From Bog-793 sp963785415 (GTDB lineage: Bacteria > Actinomycetota > Acidimicrobiia > Acidimicrobiales > Bog-793): a stretch of 64,000 bases of DNA. A program made the translations under genes and the position numbers. The DNA lies in contig CAWAVB010000001.1 of NCBI GenBank assembly GCA_963785415.1, forward strand, positions 992,001 through 1,056,000, in the 5' to 3' direction. Under the pieces are notes generated by a model. That model saw only the letters and a list, made by a program, of their open reading frames with translations, was not told the DNA's origin and did not search any database. Shown piece after piece: positions 1 through 8,337 of this stretch (position 1 is its first letter; each line of letters starts with the position of its first letter).

Positions 1-125
1 ATTGTCTACGCCTCTGGCCGCTCAGTTTGCGGTCAGGCCGGACTTCAGCGGGTGGTTCGCGAACGTCCTGGTAGTGCGGGCGCGATCGAAAGTTGTTTCC
101 CCCACACCGTGCGCGTTTGCCCAGC

Positions 126-1835
126 TCAGGAGATTCTGGCCCGGCTCCACGCGTCGGCCTCGATGCGCCAGGCGTCGAGGATCTGACGTTGCAGCGTTGT
201 CGGTCGGTCGACGAGCTCGATGTGACGTCCGGCGTTCAATTTGTGCAGCCGGATGGTCCCGAGCTCGGCCAAGGCCCGGCGCGGCGAGATCGTCTGGTCG
301 GCGATGTCGGGGTCCTTCACGCCGGCGTGCTGCAGGTCGTTGCCCATCACCGCTTCGATCACCGCGGCGATGACGCAGAGCGCGATGTGGCCGCGGACGC
401 GTTCCTCTTTGTGATGGTGCACGGGGCGAAGACCGAGGAAGTCCTTCATCACGCGGAATCTGCGCTCGACGTTCTGCAGCATCTTGTAGTGCCGCACGAT
501 GTCGGTCACCGACGCCTCCCTGGCCTGCAGCGACGTCGTGAGCACGTAGCGACCGGCGAGGAGCTTCTCGTCATAGGCGAGCGCCTCCTCGTCGAAGCGC
601 CAGGAGAAGACGCCGTGTCGGATCGTCACGGCGAAGCACCGCCCGACGCCCGAGTCCCGCAGGATGCGGTCGGCGGCCGCCCCGATCTTCGCCGGATCGA
701 CGAGCTTTCCCGCCCGCACGCGATCGGCGAGCGTGATGAGCTTGGACTCCACCCTGGCGAGGAGCTCTTCGCGTCGCCGGTCGTCGCGTGCCTTCCGCTC
801 GGCTGATGACACCACGACGAATCGCCGTCCGCCAAGGTTCACCTCGAAGGCCTTCGTTCCCGGAAAGCCCGGCACCGCGCGCCACGCGTCGTCGCCGGCG
901 GCTGCGGCGCGCTCGAGCACGGCGGCGACGTCGCCGTCGTGGTGGAGCCGTGTGGCGAGCACATGGTCGAAGCCGGCTGCCGCCACGTCTTGCAGGTTCT
1001 TCTCGCTGATGAGGCCCCGGTCGGCGACGAGGGCGATCTTCCCGACGCCGAAGCGGGACTGGTAGTCGGCCATCACCTGTGGCAGCGTCGTCGAGTCCCG
1101 GGTGTTGCCGGGAAAGACGTAGTGGGCGATCGGGATCCCGTTGCCGGTCACGAGGAGGCCGATCACGACCTGGGGACGGTCGGGGCGGTGATCGCGGCTG
1201 TAGCCATAGGCACGGGAGGAGAACTCATCGACGGGACCTCGGCTTGTCTCGAAGTACGTGGAGGTGAGGTCATAGAGGGCGAGGCGAAGGTCGAGGTTCG
1301 TGAGATCGGTGAGGCGCGCGTACAGCAACTCTTCGGTCGCCTCCTTCTCGTCTGCGATCGCGTCGATGCCCCGATAGCACTGGTCGAGCAGCGGTGACAC
1401 GACGCCTTCGGGCAGCGCCACGGTCGCGAGCCATTCGTGGATCGTCCGGCGCTTGGAGGACGGATCGCACAGACGGTTCGCCACCATGACGAAGATCGTG
1501 TCGGCGAGGTTCTTCGAGTGCCGCCGGTCGCCGATCGCGCGGAAGTGTTCACGCAGACCGAGGCGATCGAAGTAAGCCGAGATCGCGGCCGTGGCGCCAA
1601 ACGAGGGCGCACCTTCACCCTCGAGCCCCTCGGCCGCGACGAAGTGCTTCGTCGTGTAGCCCGACAGCGCGGCGACGATGCGATCGAGCTGACCGCTTCT
1701 TTCCAGCTCGCCGATCTCACCCAAGCGCAACAGCGTCTGGTGGGTCTTCTTGCCGTTGATGCGCACCGACTCGACGAGCGAGAGGTAGGTGTACTCCTTT
1801 TCGCCCCTCCTGCGAGTCGTGCGCTTCACGTGCAC
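126..1835 (-). CDS. IS1634-family (IS4-like DDE) transposase
   Basis: A 569-residue transposase, the full length expected for IS1634-type elements. The N-terminus has the basic HVKRTTRRRGEKEYTYLSLV stretch typical of the family. The DDE catalytic residues are visible in order: D in YDLTSTYFE, D in LVADRGLISEKN, and E in VERRFRVMKDFLGLRPVHH, followed by the usual RVRGHI. The start is a GTG. The frame is intact, so the enzyme could be active. The terminal inverted repeats were not resolved with confidence: short similar strings occur near 37-49 and 1898-1909, but the match is weak. The gene sits at the window edge in the accessory region, next to lower-GC catabolic genes. Confidence 0.9.
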   Translation of the reverse strand: MHVKRTTRRRGEKEYTYLSLVESVRINGKKTHQTLLRLGEIGELERSGQLDRIVAALSGYTTKHFVAAEGLEGEGAPSFGATAAISAYFDRLGLREHFRAIGDRRHSKNLADTIFVMVANRLCDPSSKRRTIHEWLATVALPEGVVSPLLDQCYRGIDAIADEKEATEELLYARLTDLTNLDLRLALYDLTSTYFETSRGPVDEFSSRAYGYSRDHRPDRPQVVIGLLVTGNGIPIAHYVFPGNTRDSTTLPQVMADYQSRFGVGKIALVADRGLISEKNLQDVAAAGFDHVLATRLHHDGDVAAVLERAAAAGDDAWRAVPGFPGTKAFEVNLGGRRFVVVSSAERKARDDRRREELLARVESKLITLADRVRAGKLVDPAKIGAAADRILRDSGVGRCFAVTIRHGVFSWRFDEEALAYDEKLLAGRYVLTTSLQAREASVTDIVRHYKMLQNVERRFRVMKDFLGLRPVHHHKEERVRGHIALCVIAAVIEAVMGNDLQHAGVKDPDIADQTISPRRALAELGTIRLHKLNAGRHIELVDRPTTLQRQILDAWRIEADAWSRARIS

Positions 1836-2245
1836 ACGCCCATCTTATGCCATGTAGATGTTCGATGTCGAGGATGTGTCGCCCCCACATTCGGCGAGCG
1901 AACTCCGGCATTACGCCTTGTTTTCCCTACTCAGCGCATGGCGGGCAGGCCGAAAGCCGTCATTTCAGGGGTTGAGGCGCGGAAGTCCGGTCAGCCGGCA
2001 TTGGCCGTCTCAATTGGATGACCAGGCGACAATATCGCCATCGCTGCTCGTCACCCGCCACCTTCAAAGACAATCCGTGGCTATCCTCTCGAAACCGGCC
2101 TGCATTTGGCGCTTCGACGAGCGCGATCAGAATACTGGTGGCCTACACGCCACCATCGGGCAATCTTGGGACCGTGCGAACGCAGAATCCCGTGCTTGCA
2201 CCCTTCACGCTTCGCGATCCTTATCAACATTCAATTCTCAGCCGT
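1836..2245. other. Intergenic, no gene recognised
   Basis: About 410 bases between the transposase start and the isomerase stop. It should include one end of the IS element and then moderately lower-GC DNA. Short open frames here carry no recognisable motif. A small hairpin at 2136-2155 is listed separately. Confidence 0.5.
2136..2155 (-). terminator. Candidate hairpin downstream of isomerase
   Basis: TGGTGGC and GCCACCA form a perfect 7-bp stem around a 6-base loop, about 90 bases downstream of the stop of the minus-strand isomerase gene. There is no T-run after it, so the terminator assignment is weak. Confidence 0.25.
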
Positions 2246-3178
2246 CTAAACACCCGGTTTTGACACCCCACAAGCCTCGATTCCTGTCTTCCAGTAGTCG
2301 ACACTCTCAATGAGCTCCCTGAGCACGGTGGCGTCATCGGCCTCATGGGCAGGAATAATTTCTAGAAAGAGATACACTTCCGGAACCTTCCAGGCGGAGA
2401 GCCTCTCGAGGACCTCGTCCCGATGAACGAGACCCACTTTGTTCGTGGCTTCTGTGAATGGTCCGTGCAGGTCTGCACCGCGGTGCGCTTGCTGCAGTTG
2501 CAGAACTGGCGTGTGACGCCAGGTCGTTTCCAGCCAGGCCAGTGGGTCGTCGCTACTGGTCCCGGTCTGTAATGCCGCCGGGTGACCGAGATCAAGGCAA
2601 AGCGTCCACGGCACTGGCGTCTCGCTAAGTGCCTCTTCAAGGGCTCGTGCCTCTTCAATGCTGTGTCCGTACTCACGAGAGACAGCGAGGTTCTCGAACA
2701 GAAGAAAAGCTAGTTCGTGGGTGGCCGCGTAGTGCGCAAGACGATCCAATCGATGCTTCTGATCCTCAAGGAGGAGGCCTCGCTGTTTGACATCGTGGTT
2801 TGCGGAGACACTGAGCGCACCAATATGACCGCCGGCGCCACGCGCGCCGACGAGAGCGGTCAAATCAATAACCTCGCGATACCATGCCTCGGCCGCGTTG
2901 CGCTCGGACTCATCAGAGCTGAGTAACAAGTTGGAAGCGTAGGCGCCGAGACCGGTGAAGACGCTATGAATCGACAGACCCATGTCGGCAGCCGCCTCGC
3001 GGCTGGCTTCAGCGTAGGTACGAGACGGTTCCGATGTGAACGCCGGTGGCAGCAAGTCGAGGCTCAGCTGACAAGTCGTCAGACCCAGTTCACCGCAAAT
3101 GATATCGGTCCACTCCCGCGGCTGCGGCCATCGCTTAAGGGCGAAGCAGTTGTTGATTCCTAGTGTTAAACGGGGCAT
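2246..3178 (-). CDS. Sugar phosphate isomerase/epimerase-like TIM-barrel protein
   Basis: A 310-residue protein of the xylose-isomerase-like TIM-barrel (AP endonuclease 2) superfamily. The chosen ATG at 3178 begins MPRLTLGINNCFALKRWP and has AAAGGA a few bases upstream; a longer frame exists but lacks a ribosome site. Visible metal-site and strand motifs include LLFENLAVSREYGH (glutamate), LCLDLGHPA (aspartate and histidine), LQLQQAHRGADLHGPF and FLEIIP. Members of this family interconvert ketose phosphates or epimerise keto sugars; the substrate cannot be read from sequence. It lies next to an SDR dehydrogenase and an FGGY kinase, suggesting catabolism of a polyol or unusual sugar. GC is clearly lower than in the core genes, consistent with transfer. 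Confidence 0.75.
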   Translation of the reverse strand: MPRLTLGINNCFALKRWPQPREWTDIICGELGLTTCQLSLDLLPPAFTSEPSRTYAEASREAAADMGLSIHSVFTGLGAYASNLLLSSDESERNAAEAWYREVIDLTALVGARGAGGHIGALSVSANHDVKQRGLLLEDQKHRLDRLAHYAATHELAFLLFENLAVSREYGHSIEEARALEEALSETPVPWTLCLDLGHPAALQTGTSSDDPLAWLETTWRHTPVLQLQQAHRGADLHGPFTEATNKVGLVHRDEVLERLSAWKVPEVYLFLEIIPAHEADDATVLRELIESVDYWKTGIEACGVSKPGV

Positions 3179-3584
3179 CTTATTCCTTTCAGTTGGTCGG
3201 AATCCTTGCCTGGCGGTGTTCGACGAAACGGTGCTCGATCTGCGGATTACCTGGGCGGAGTTGTTAGCAATGGACATCGCCCAGGAACATCACAATGAGA
3301 GTCATGCATGGGCCCAGTTCCCATTCACCAACACGACAGACGTGCGAAGGTACTCAGTGACATGCGTACGGCACGATCATGTTCGCCAGCACCAGGGTGG
3401 TGATGAACGCTAAGACAAGTGACTGGAGCAATGCAGAGCCGGCGTTAGGATACTAAACGAACTAAAGACCACTCGAGAGCCGGGTGACTCTTTCGTGACG
3501 ATGGCGAAAGCAACCCCTCCTGTGTCAACGGCGTGAATTTGAGTGCATTTGCTTCAGTGTCTTCGCAAACATTGGTCGGGTCGG
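3179..3584. other. AT-richer intergenic region
   Basis: About 406 bases between the SDR stop and the isomerase start, both on the minus strand. The length and low GC suggest the isomerase has its own promoter. A TTGACA hexamer occurs on the minus strand near 3515-3520, but no convincing -10 follows at standard spacing. No further gene is recognised. Confidence 0.4.
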
Positions 3585-4349
3585 TCAGCATGGGAATAAT
3601 GACTGAGCGGCGTACCCGAAATCAGCGACCAGCGCGTGAGCGTTGATCGAATAGGCCACTGGCGAGGCAAGAATGGTGAGGTAGCGAGCAATGTCCTCCG
3701 GTTTCATCACTGGGTAGTCCACTCCTTCAAAGCCACTCTCCAAGAGGCCCACGTCAGCCCGGGACTGTCTAGTGTCCACAATACTGGGGCAAACACAGTT
3801 GACTCGGATGCCATCTTTCCGTAGGTCTACCGACAATGCCTTCGTGAGCATGAGCACAGCGCCCTTCGAGGTGCAATACGGTACATGCAGGGGTGAAGCC
3901 CTGAGGGCGGAATCAGACGCAACTATCGAAACTGATGCTCTTGTGCTCTTGCGAAGATAGGGAAGCGCGTGCTTAACACACAACCACTGGCCGCGCACAT
4001 TCACGCCCATCATGGTGTCCCATTGGCTAACCTCGATTTCTTCGATCTTTTTGCCGTACAGGCCCGAGATGCCAGCGCACAGGATCAGGTAGTCAATGGC
4101 CTCCCACTCGGCCGCAACTCGCTTGATTGCCTGCTTCACTGATTCTTCGTCAGCGATGTCGCAGGTAATGGCAATGCAAGAGGCGCCCTTCTGGACGAGT
4201 TCTTCTGCGCCCGAAGCCCCGAGCGCACTGTCACGGTCCAGGATGGCGACCTTCACTCCTTCTCCCGCGAGAACGTGAGCGGTAGCTCGACCGATGCCAG
4301 CTGCACCGCCGGTTACAATAGCAACTCCACCGCCGATTCCGAGTTCCAT
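3585..4349 (-). CDS. SDR-family oxidoreductase
   Basis: A 254-residue classical short-chain dehydrogenase. The ATG at 4349 (MELGIGGGVAIVTGGAAGIG) is chosen because GAAAGGAG precedes it by about 10 bases; the upstream extension of the frame lacks such a site. Motifs in order: TGGAAGIG for dinucleotide binding, D after the second strand (ILDRDS, favouring NAD), LCAGISG (NAG-like), the serine region SIVASDS, and the catalytic YCTSK (YxxxK). Length and order are normal for the family. Likely role is oxidation of a polyol or sugar feeding the adjacent isomerase and kinase; substrate unknown. It belongs to the lower-GC catabolic block. Confidence 0.85.
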   Translation of the reverse strand: MELGIGGGVAIVTGGAAGIGRATAHVLAGEGVKVAILDRDSALGASGAEELVQKGASCIAITCDIADEESVKQAIKRVAAEWEAIDYLILCAGISGLYGKKIEEIEVSQWDTMMGVNVRGQWLCVKHALPYLRKSTRASVSIVASDSALRASPLHVPYCTSKGAVLMLTKALSVDLRKDGIRVNCVCPSIVDTRQSRADVGLLESGFEGVDYPVMKPEDIARYLTILASPVAYSINAHALVADFGYAAQSLFPC

Positions 4350-4460
4350 GGGGCTTATACTCCTTTCGTAGGAATGGTATTCCCTTCGTTTAGATATGAA
4401 CAATATTGGTTTAGCTATCAACAGTATTGCCGGTCAGTATGTGAAGACATCTGCCACTAC

Positions 4461-4487
4461 GGGTAGCGCCGTCGCTCGGCGTTACCC
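4461..4487. terminator. Hairpin between SDR and transposase relic
   Basis: GGGTAGCGCCG and CGGCGTTACCC form an 11-bp stem with one mismatch around a 5-base loop. It could be a terminator or a remnant of a transposon end; no T-run is evident. Confidence 0.3.
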
Positions 4488-4544
4488 GCGTTCAGCGGCG
4501 ACACCCCCTCGTCGGTGAGAAGGAACTCAGCCGAGGGCAGGTTG

Positions 4545-4820
4545 TCGGTAAGCTGCTGCTCGGTGTCCGCGTGTTCTGACATGACGAGGAAGGAGCGCCA
4601 GCCCCCGCGATAGCAACAGCGAGTGGGGGCGAGGATCACCCGATCTACAGGGCGATAGGACACGCACATTGAGTTGGCGCTTGAGGATATGCACCTGGTG
4701 GCGGAGCAGCATGATCTCGATGTCCTTGTCCGTCTCGGTCTGCGGAGAGGATTGGAGCAGGCCGAGGACCCGGCACAGGCCGAGGCAACGGAGGGTAAAG
4801 GCCACGGCTGATCATGGTCG
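4545..4820 (-). pseudogene. Integrase-core (IS3/IS481-like) transposase N-terminal relic, frameshifted
   Basis: One frame encodes DKDIEIMLLRHQVHILKRQL, the signature N-terminal helix of a large actinobacterial integrase-core transposase group. The next segment of the same domain, YRPVDRVILAP followed by GGWRSFLV, continues in a different frame, so the reading frame is broken after about 50 codons. The catalytic DDE core is absent. The relic directly abuts a truncated SDR gene, so an IS insertion followed by deletion probably broke the catabolic operon. Confidence 0.75.
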
Positions 4821-4979
4821 CTAGCACTGAACACCACCATTTCCGGGCAGCGAGCGAGGTTTTGGTGCCCTGCACTTCTCGTCGAAATCGGTCACCGCGA
4901 CCTTGAAGTCGCGTTCGGCGAGCAGCTGCGCGCTTGTCTCGCCGATGCCACTTCCCGCCCCGGCGATCAACACGTTCAT
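4821..4979 (-). pseudogene. SDR dehydrogenase, N-terminal fragment
   Basis: The frame starts with ATG at 4979 and reads MNVLIAGAGSGIGETSAQLL followed by a strand ending in DFDEK, i.e. the first Rossmann beta-alpha-beta of a short-chain dehydrogenase with its GxxxGIG motif. After about 36 codons the SDR similarity stops and the frame ends at a TAG (4821-4823). The ATG overlaps the TGA of the FGGY kinase (ATGA), a typical coupled arrangement. The lost part adjoins the transposase relic, which probably replaced it. It is a different gene from the intact SDR at 3585-4349. Confidence 0.8.
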
Positions 4980-6424
4980 GACAGAACCTCCTTCAGTGCC
5001 GGATAAAGCGCTCGATATGCGGCGTAGTGACGGTCGTAGACAGGGTCAGGATGCGATTCGATGACCTCGGAGACTTTCACGAAGCGTTCGATGTCGCGCC
5101 AGTTCGTAAAGACGCCGACGCCTACGCCCGCGACAAAAGCGACAGCCAAAGCCGAGCCGCTCCGTACTTCCACTTTCTCGAGCGGCAGGCCGATCACATC
5201 GGCTGTGATCTGGGTCCAGACCCTCGATTTCGACCCGCCGTCGCTGACGCGGACGCGGCGTGGAATGTGCCCGCGCTCGGCCAAGACGTCAAGATGGTGG
5301 CGGAATCCGTAGGCGATACCTTCGAGAACCGCGCGGAACAGGTTGCCGCGCTCATGAGTGAGCTGCAGACCCACAAACGCCCCGGTGGCGTCCGGATCGT
5401 TGATCGGTGTCTTCTCACCGAGGAAGTAGGGAAGCGCGATGACGCCACCAGCACCTGGCCCGACGCGGTCAGCCTCCACATCCAGCTGCGTGAGGTCGGC
5501 TCCATCGGCGACGACCCGCTGGAACCAGCGAATCAGGCTCCCGCTCGTCGCCATGCAGCCGCTCATCATGTAGCGACCGGGCAGAAGGTGGAAATCGAGG
5601 TAGAGACGTTCGTCAATGAGGGGCTCGTCTACCGCGAGCATGATGTCGCCGGCACCGCCGAGCTTGACAAGCACGTCGCCGTCGTCGAGGATCCCCGCCG
5701 CGAATGCCGAACCGATATGGTCTGCCGCGCCGGCCACGACGGGCAGGCCGACTGGGAGGCCGGTCTCGCGGGCTGCCTCTTTGGTGATATGACCCACGAT
5801 CTCCTCGGGTCGGCGGATGGGGGGCAGTAAGTCCAGCCGGCCGCCCGAAGCGGCCACGATGTCCTCAGCCCATGAACCGGCGCGGAAGTCGAACAGACCT
5901 GTCTCAAGAGCCCAGTTGGCCTCGACGGCGCGTTCGCTGGTCAGTCGCATGGAGATGTAGTCATACGAGCCGAGCACGGTGCGCGTCTGTCGCCAGATGT
6001 CCGGCTCGTGCTCGGCAAACCACAAGAAACGAGGGCCGGTCGCCTGTTGGGTGATGGCAGAGCCGGTTCGTTCCAGGACTCGGGCGCCTGCCAGTCGCCG
6101 ATTTAGCTCCGCGACCTCAGTCCCCGATCGCGCATCGTTCTGCTGGACCGACCAGCGCAGAGCACGATCGTTCGCATCCAGCAGAATCGTGCACGGGACC
6201 ATGCCGGTAACACCCACTGCGGCGATATCGGTGCCGTGTGCCAGTTCGCGTGTGAGTGCACAGACGTTGGCCCACCATGTATCGGGATCCTCCTCGGCCC
6301 ACCCGGGCAGGGCAGCGTGCAACTGTGACGGACGTTCGGCCTCTGCGACTGGACCCCGTTGTGGATCTAGCAACAACGCCTTGGTTCCCGTGGTCCCGAT
6401 GTCGATGCCGAGCAGGAAACTCAA
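4976..6424 (-). CDS. FGGY-family carbohydrate kinase (xylulokinase-like)
   Basis: A 482-residue kinase of normal length for the family. It phosphorylates a sugar or polyol with ATP in the cytoplasm. The N-terminal phosphate motif is DIGTTGTKALLLD; further motifs are GVTGMVPCTILLDA, GAADHIGSAFAAGI, GGAGDIMLA and the C-terminal signature GGSKSRVWTQITADVIG. The start is TTG at 6424, overlapping the TGA of an upstream gene fragment (TTGA). The 3' end overlaps the ATG of a truncated SDR (ATGA). The kinase was thus the middle gene of a tightly coupled operon whose two neighbours are now broken. Sequence alone does not separate xylulokinase, ribulokinase or tetritol kinases. Confidence 0.88.
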   Translation of the reverse strand: MSFLLGIDIGTTGTKALLLDPQRGPVAEAERPSQLHAALPGWAEEDPDTWWANVCALTRELAHGTDIAAVGVTGMVPCTILLDANDRALRWSVQQNDARSGTEVAELNRRLAGARVLERTGSAITQQATGPRFLWFAEHEPDIWRQTRTVLGSYDYISMRLTSERAVEANWALETGLFDFRAGSWAEDIVAASGGRLDLLPPIRRPEEIVGHITKEAARETGLPVGLPVVAGAADHIGSAFAAGILDDGDVLVKLGGAGDIMLAVDEPLIDERLYLDFHLLPGRYMMSGCMATSGSLIRWFQRVVADGADLTQLDVEADRVGPGAGGVIALPYFLGEKTPINDPDATGAFVGLQLTHERGNLFRAVLEGIAYGFRHHLDVLAERGHIPRRVRVSDGGSKSRVWTQITADVIGLPLEKVEVRSGSALAVAFVAGVGVGVFTNWRDIERFVKVSEVIESHPDPVYDRHYAAYRALYPALKEVLS

Positions 6425-6621
6425 GGACGTGCCGCCTTCATGAAACTCTCGACCCGCACCGGGTCGAGAGGGTTCCAGGTGTAGCCGTCCGTCTTGAGGT
6501 CAGGACCGACGATGATGCCATCGGCGACCTCCCTTTCCTGGAGCAGCTCCAGAGTCGTCTCGTAGCGCGCTTGACTACCGATCTTTGTGCAAGTATACAA
6601 TTCTAACTGTTGAAACGCAAG
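6421..6621 (-). pseudogene. C-terminal fragment of an unidentified gene upstream of the kinase
   Basis: An open frame without a start codon runs from just after a TAG (6622-6624) to a TGA overlapping the TTG of the kinase. It reads well as protein: KIGSQARYETTLELLQERE, then GIIVGPDLKTDGYTWNPLDP, ending near FMKAARP. The four-base overlap implies it was co-translated with the kinase. I do not recognise the family; a sugar-binding or sugar-metabolic protein is possible. The 5' part has been lost, with AT-rich DNA and an IS481-type relic beyond it. Confidence 0.55.
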
Positions 6622-6829
6622 CTAGAGGATATAATTTGTGCGTGAATCAAACATAAAGTTGGACGCTTCTGGGCTCTCCCTGAGTAGGAACAGCCGATTG
6701 ATGTGAACAGGCGTTCGATATCAGTAACATGCCCGTACCTCAGCCAAGAGCAGCAACTAGGTGTTCTGCCCACGGACGTTGTCGACGCGCATCCACCGAT
6801 GAAGTGAGCCCCCAGGGGCGGTGTGGAGC

Positions 6830-6925
6830 TGTTCCACAACCACACACCCTGGAGGCTCGCATGCACCGTAACGCCCCGCTCACCGTCGAGGGTCGACGCC
6901 GGCTCTGTAACCGCATCATGGTCGC
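6830..6925 (+). mobile_element. IS481-family transposase 5' relic
   Basis: A ribosome site TGGAGG (6850-6855) precedes an ATG at 6861 encoding MHRNAPLTVEGRRRLCNRI, the characteristic beginning of IS481-type transposases. The sequence just upstream has the TGTTCCACAAC style of an IS481 end. After about 20 codons the similarity ends. The relic frame continues in frame into the downstream DapA-like gene. Exact boundaries are uncertain. Confidence 0.65.
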
Positions 6926-6953
6926 CCGGACGATTAACAGCGAAAGGACCCGT

Positions 6954-7880
6954 ATGAGTACTTACGACAGACAGTCTGGCTGGGTTCGGCACTTAAGCGG
7001 CGTCATTGTGGCAATGTGTACTCCATTCGAACTCGACGGCTCTGTCGATTCTGAACGCGTTCCCTCTTATATCGATTTCTTGGTATCGCGGGGCGTTGCC
7101 GCGGTCATGGTAGGGGGAACCACAGGTGAGTTCATCGCGATGTCTGTGCGGGAGCGTGCCACTCTTATCTCGACGGTTGTCCGGTCAGTTGATGGCCGTG
7201 TACCGGTAATCGCTCACGTTGGACACGTCGTCCTAGAAGACGCCCTTCGGTTAGCGGACGGAGCAGCGACCGCCGGCGCCACTGCGTTGGCTACTATTGT
7301 TCCGTATTTTCAGCCATATAGCGAGCTGGCGATCATCGACCATCTGCGCTCATGTGCTGGGCAGACTCCTGAACTTCCCATCTTCGTATACAATTACCCG
7401 GCGGTTACCGGCAATAGGCTAACTGCTGAAGGATTTGTCGAGCTGCTTGATGCACCTAATATTGCGGGAATCAAGCTGTCCATGGAAACGATGTACGAGA
7501 TCGAACCCTTTCTCCAATTTCTGCCGGATGTGTGCGTCGCTAGCGGCAATGACGCGGTTTGGGGTGAGTTCACCGCCAAGGGTGGTCGGGCCGTAGTGTC
7601 CGGCAGTGCGGCAGTAGTCCCCGAGTTGGCGGTTGCGATGCTCCAAAGTTATTTGGCTGGGGATGAGCATGAGGTTGAAAGCCTGAAGGTTCTGTTTGAT
7701 GAGTTCAATCAGTTAGCTCATGATGGAGCGCCCTTGCTGCTGAAGGAAATCCTGCGGTCTCGGGGACTCGATATTGGTTCCGCTCGGATTCGATCCGTGT
7801 CCCCTAGAGAGACACCCCCAACCGTATGTCCTAGCGACACACTGAGTAACCACATCAGCTGGCAGATAACGTCAGTCTAG
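6954..7880 (+). CDS. DapA/NAL-family aldolase-lyase (dihydrodipicolinate synthase-like)
   Basis: A 308-residue class I aldolase of the dihydrodipicolinate synthase / N-acetylneuraminate lyase family. Start ATG at 6954 (MSTYDRQSGWVRHLSG) is chosen for GAAAGG at 6942-6947; an upstream in-frame stretch comes from an IS481 relic. The glycine-rich VGGTTGEF motif, the YNYPA tyrosine and the Schiff-base lysine in GIKLSM are all present. The true dapA lies at 52975-53898, so this copy probably acts on a 2-keto-3-deoxy sugar acid or similar compound. GC is low and the gene is next to the kinase and isomerase, supporting a catabolic role. The C-terminal 25 residues are not family-like. Confidence 0.82.
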   Translation: MSTYDRQSGWVRHLSGVIVAMCTPFELDGSVDSERVPSYIDFLVSRGVAAVMVGGTTGEFIAMSVRERATLISTVVRSVDGRVPVIAHVGHVVLEDALRLADGAATAGATALATIVPYFQPYSELAIIDHLRSCAGQTPELPIFVYNYPAVTGNRLTAEGFVELLDAPNIAGIKLSMETMYEIEPFLQFLPDVCVASGNDAVWGEFTAKGGRAVVSGSAAVVPELAVAMLQSYLAGDEHEVESLKVLFDEFNQLAHDGAPLLLKEILRSRGLDIGSARIRSVSPRETPPTVCPSDTLSNHISWQITSV

Positions 7881-8337
7881 GGATGCGAGCGGCCGGGTTT
7901 GGGGAAGCGACGTCGCACCGCGTCTGTTGTCATTTCGAGTCCCTTACGGATCTCTCACTCACGGTCATTTGCTGACGGTAATGATCATTGTCACATGGTG
8001 CCGCCGCTGAAGCCCCTGACGAACGTCCCGCTGAGGCGCTGCCCCGCAAGTGCCAAGATACGCCGTAACTCGCGCAGCTGGATCTACACCCAGTCGGATA
8101 TCCGCGCCGTCGGCTCAGGGAAGTGATCCCCCTCCGAGATTTCGAGGAGGAGGCACGCTTGGCCGATCACGACAGAAGGGACCGAACGCCCCATCTGTGT
8201 GGTCGCTCAACAATCTTGGCGGGACCAGCCGCTATCCAGACGGATCAGGAGTACGACTCGCGCCCCATAACAATGACAATGCCCCTGAGGGTCACCGACC
8301 GCCGATTCATCCGCCGCCGGGGAGATGCCCGAATCGG
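7881..8337. other. Intergenic, no gene recognised
   Basis: About 457 bases of mixed composition between the DapA-like gene and the AlbA_2 gene. It contains a 10-bp palindrome AATGATCATT at 7980-7989. The AlbA_2 frame is open back to 8050 but shows no family character before 8338. Nothing else is supported. Confidence 0.4.

Noticed and set aside
37..1909. Terminal inverted repeats of the IS1634-type element
   Set aside because: Only a weak match of about 10 of 13 bases (near 37-49 and 1898-1909); not enough to define the ends.
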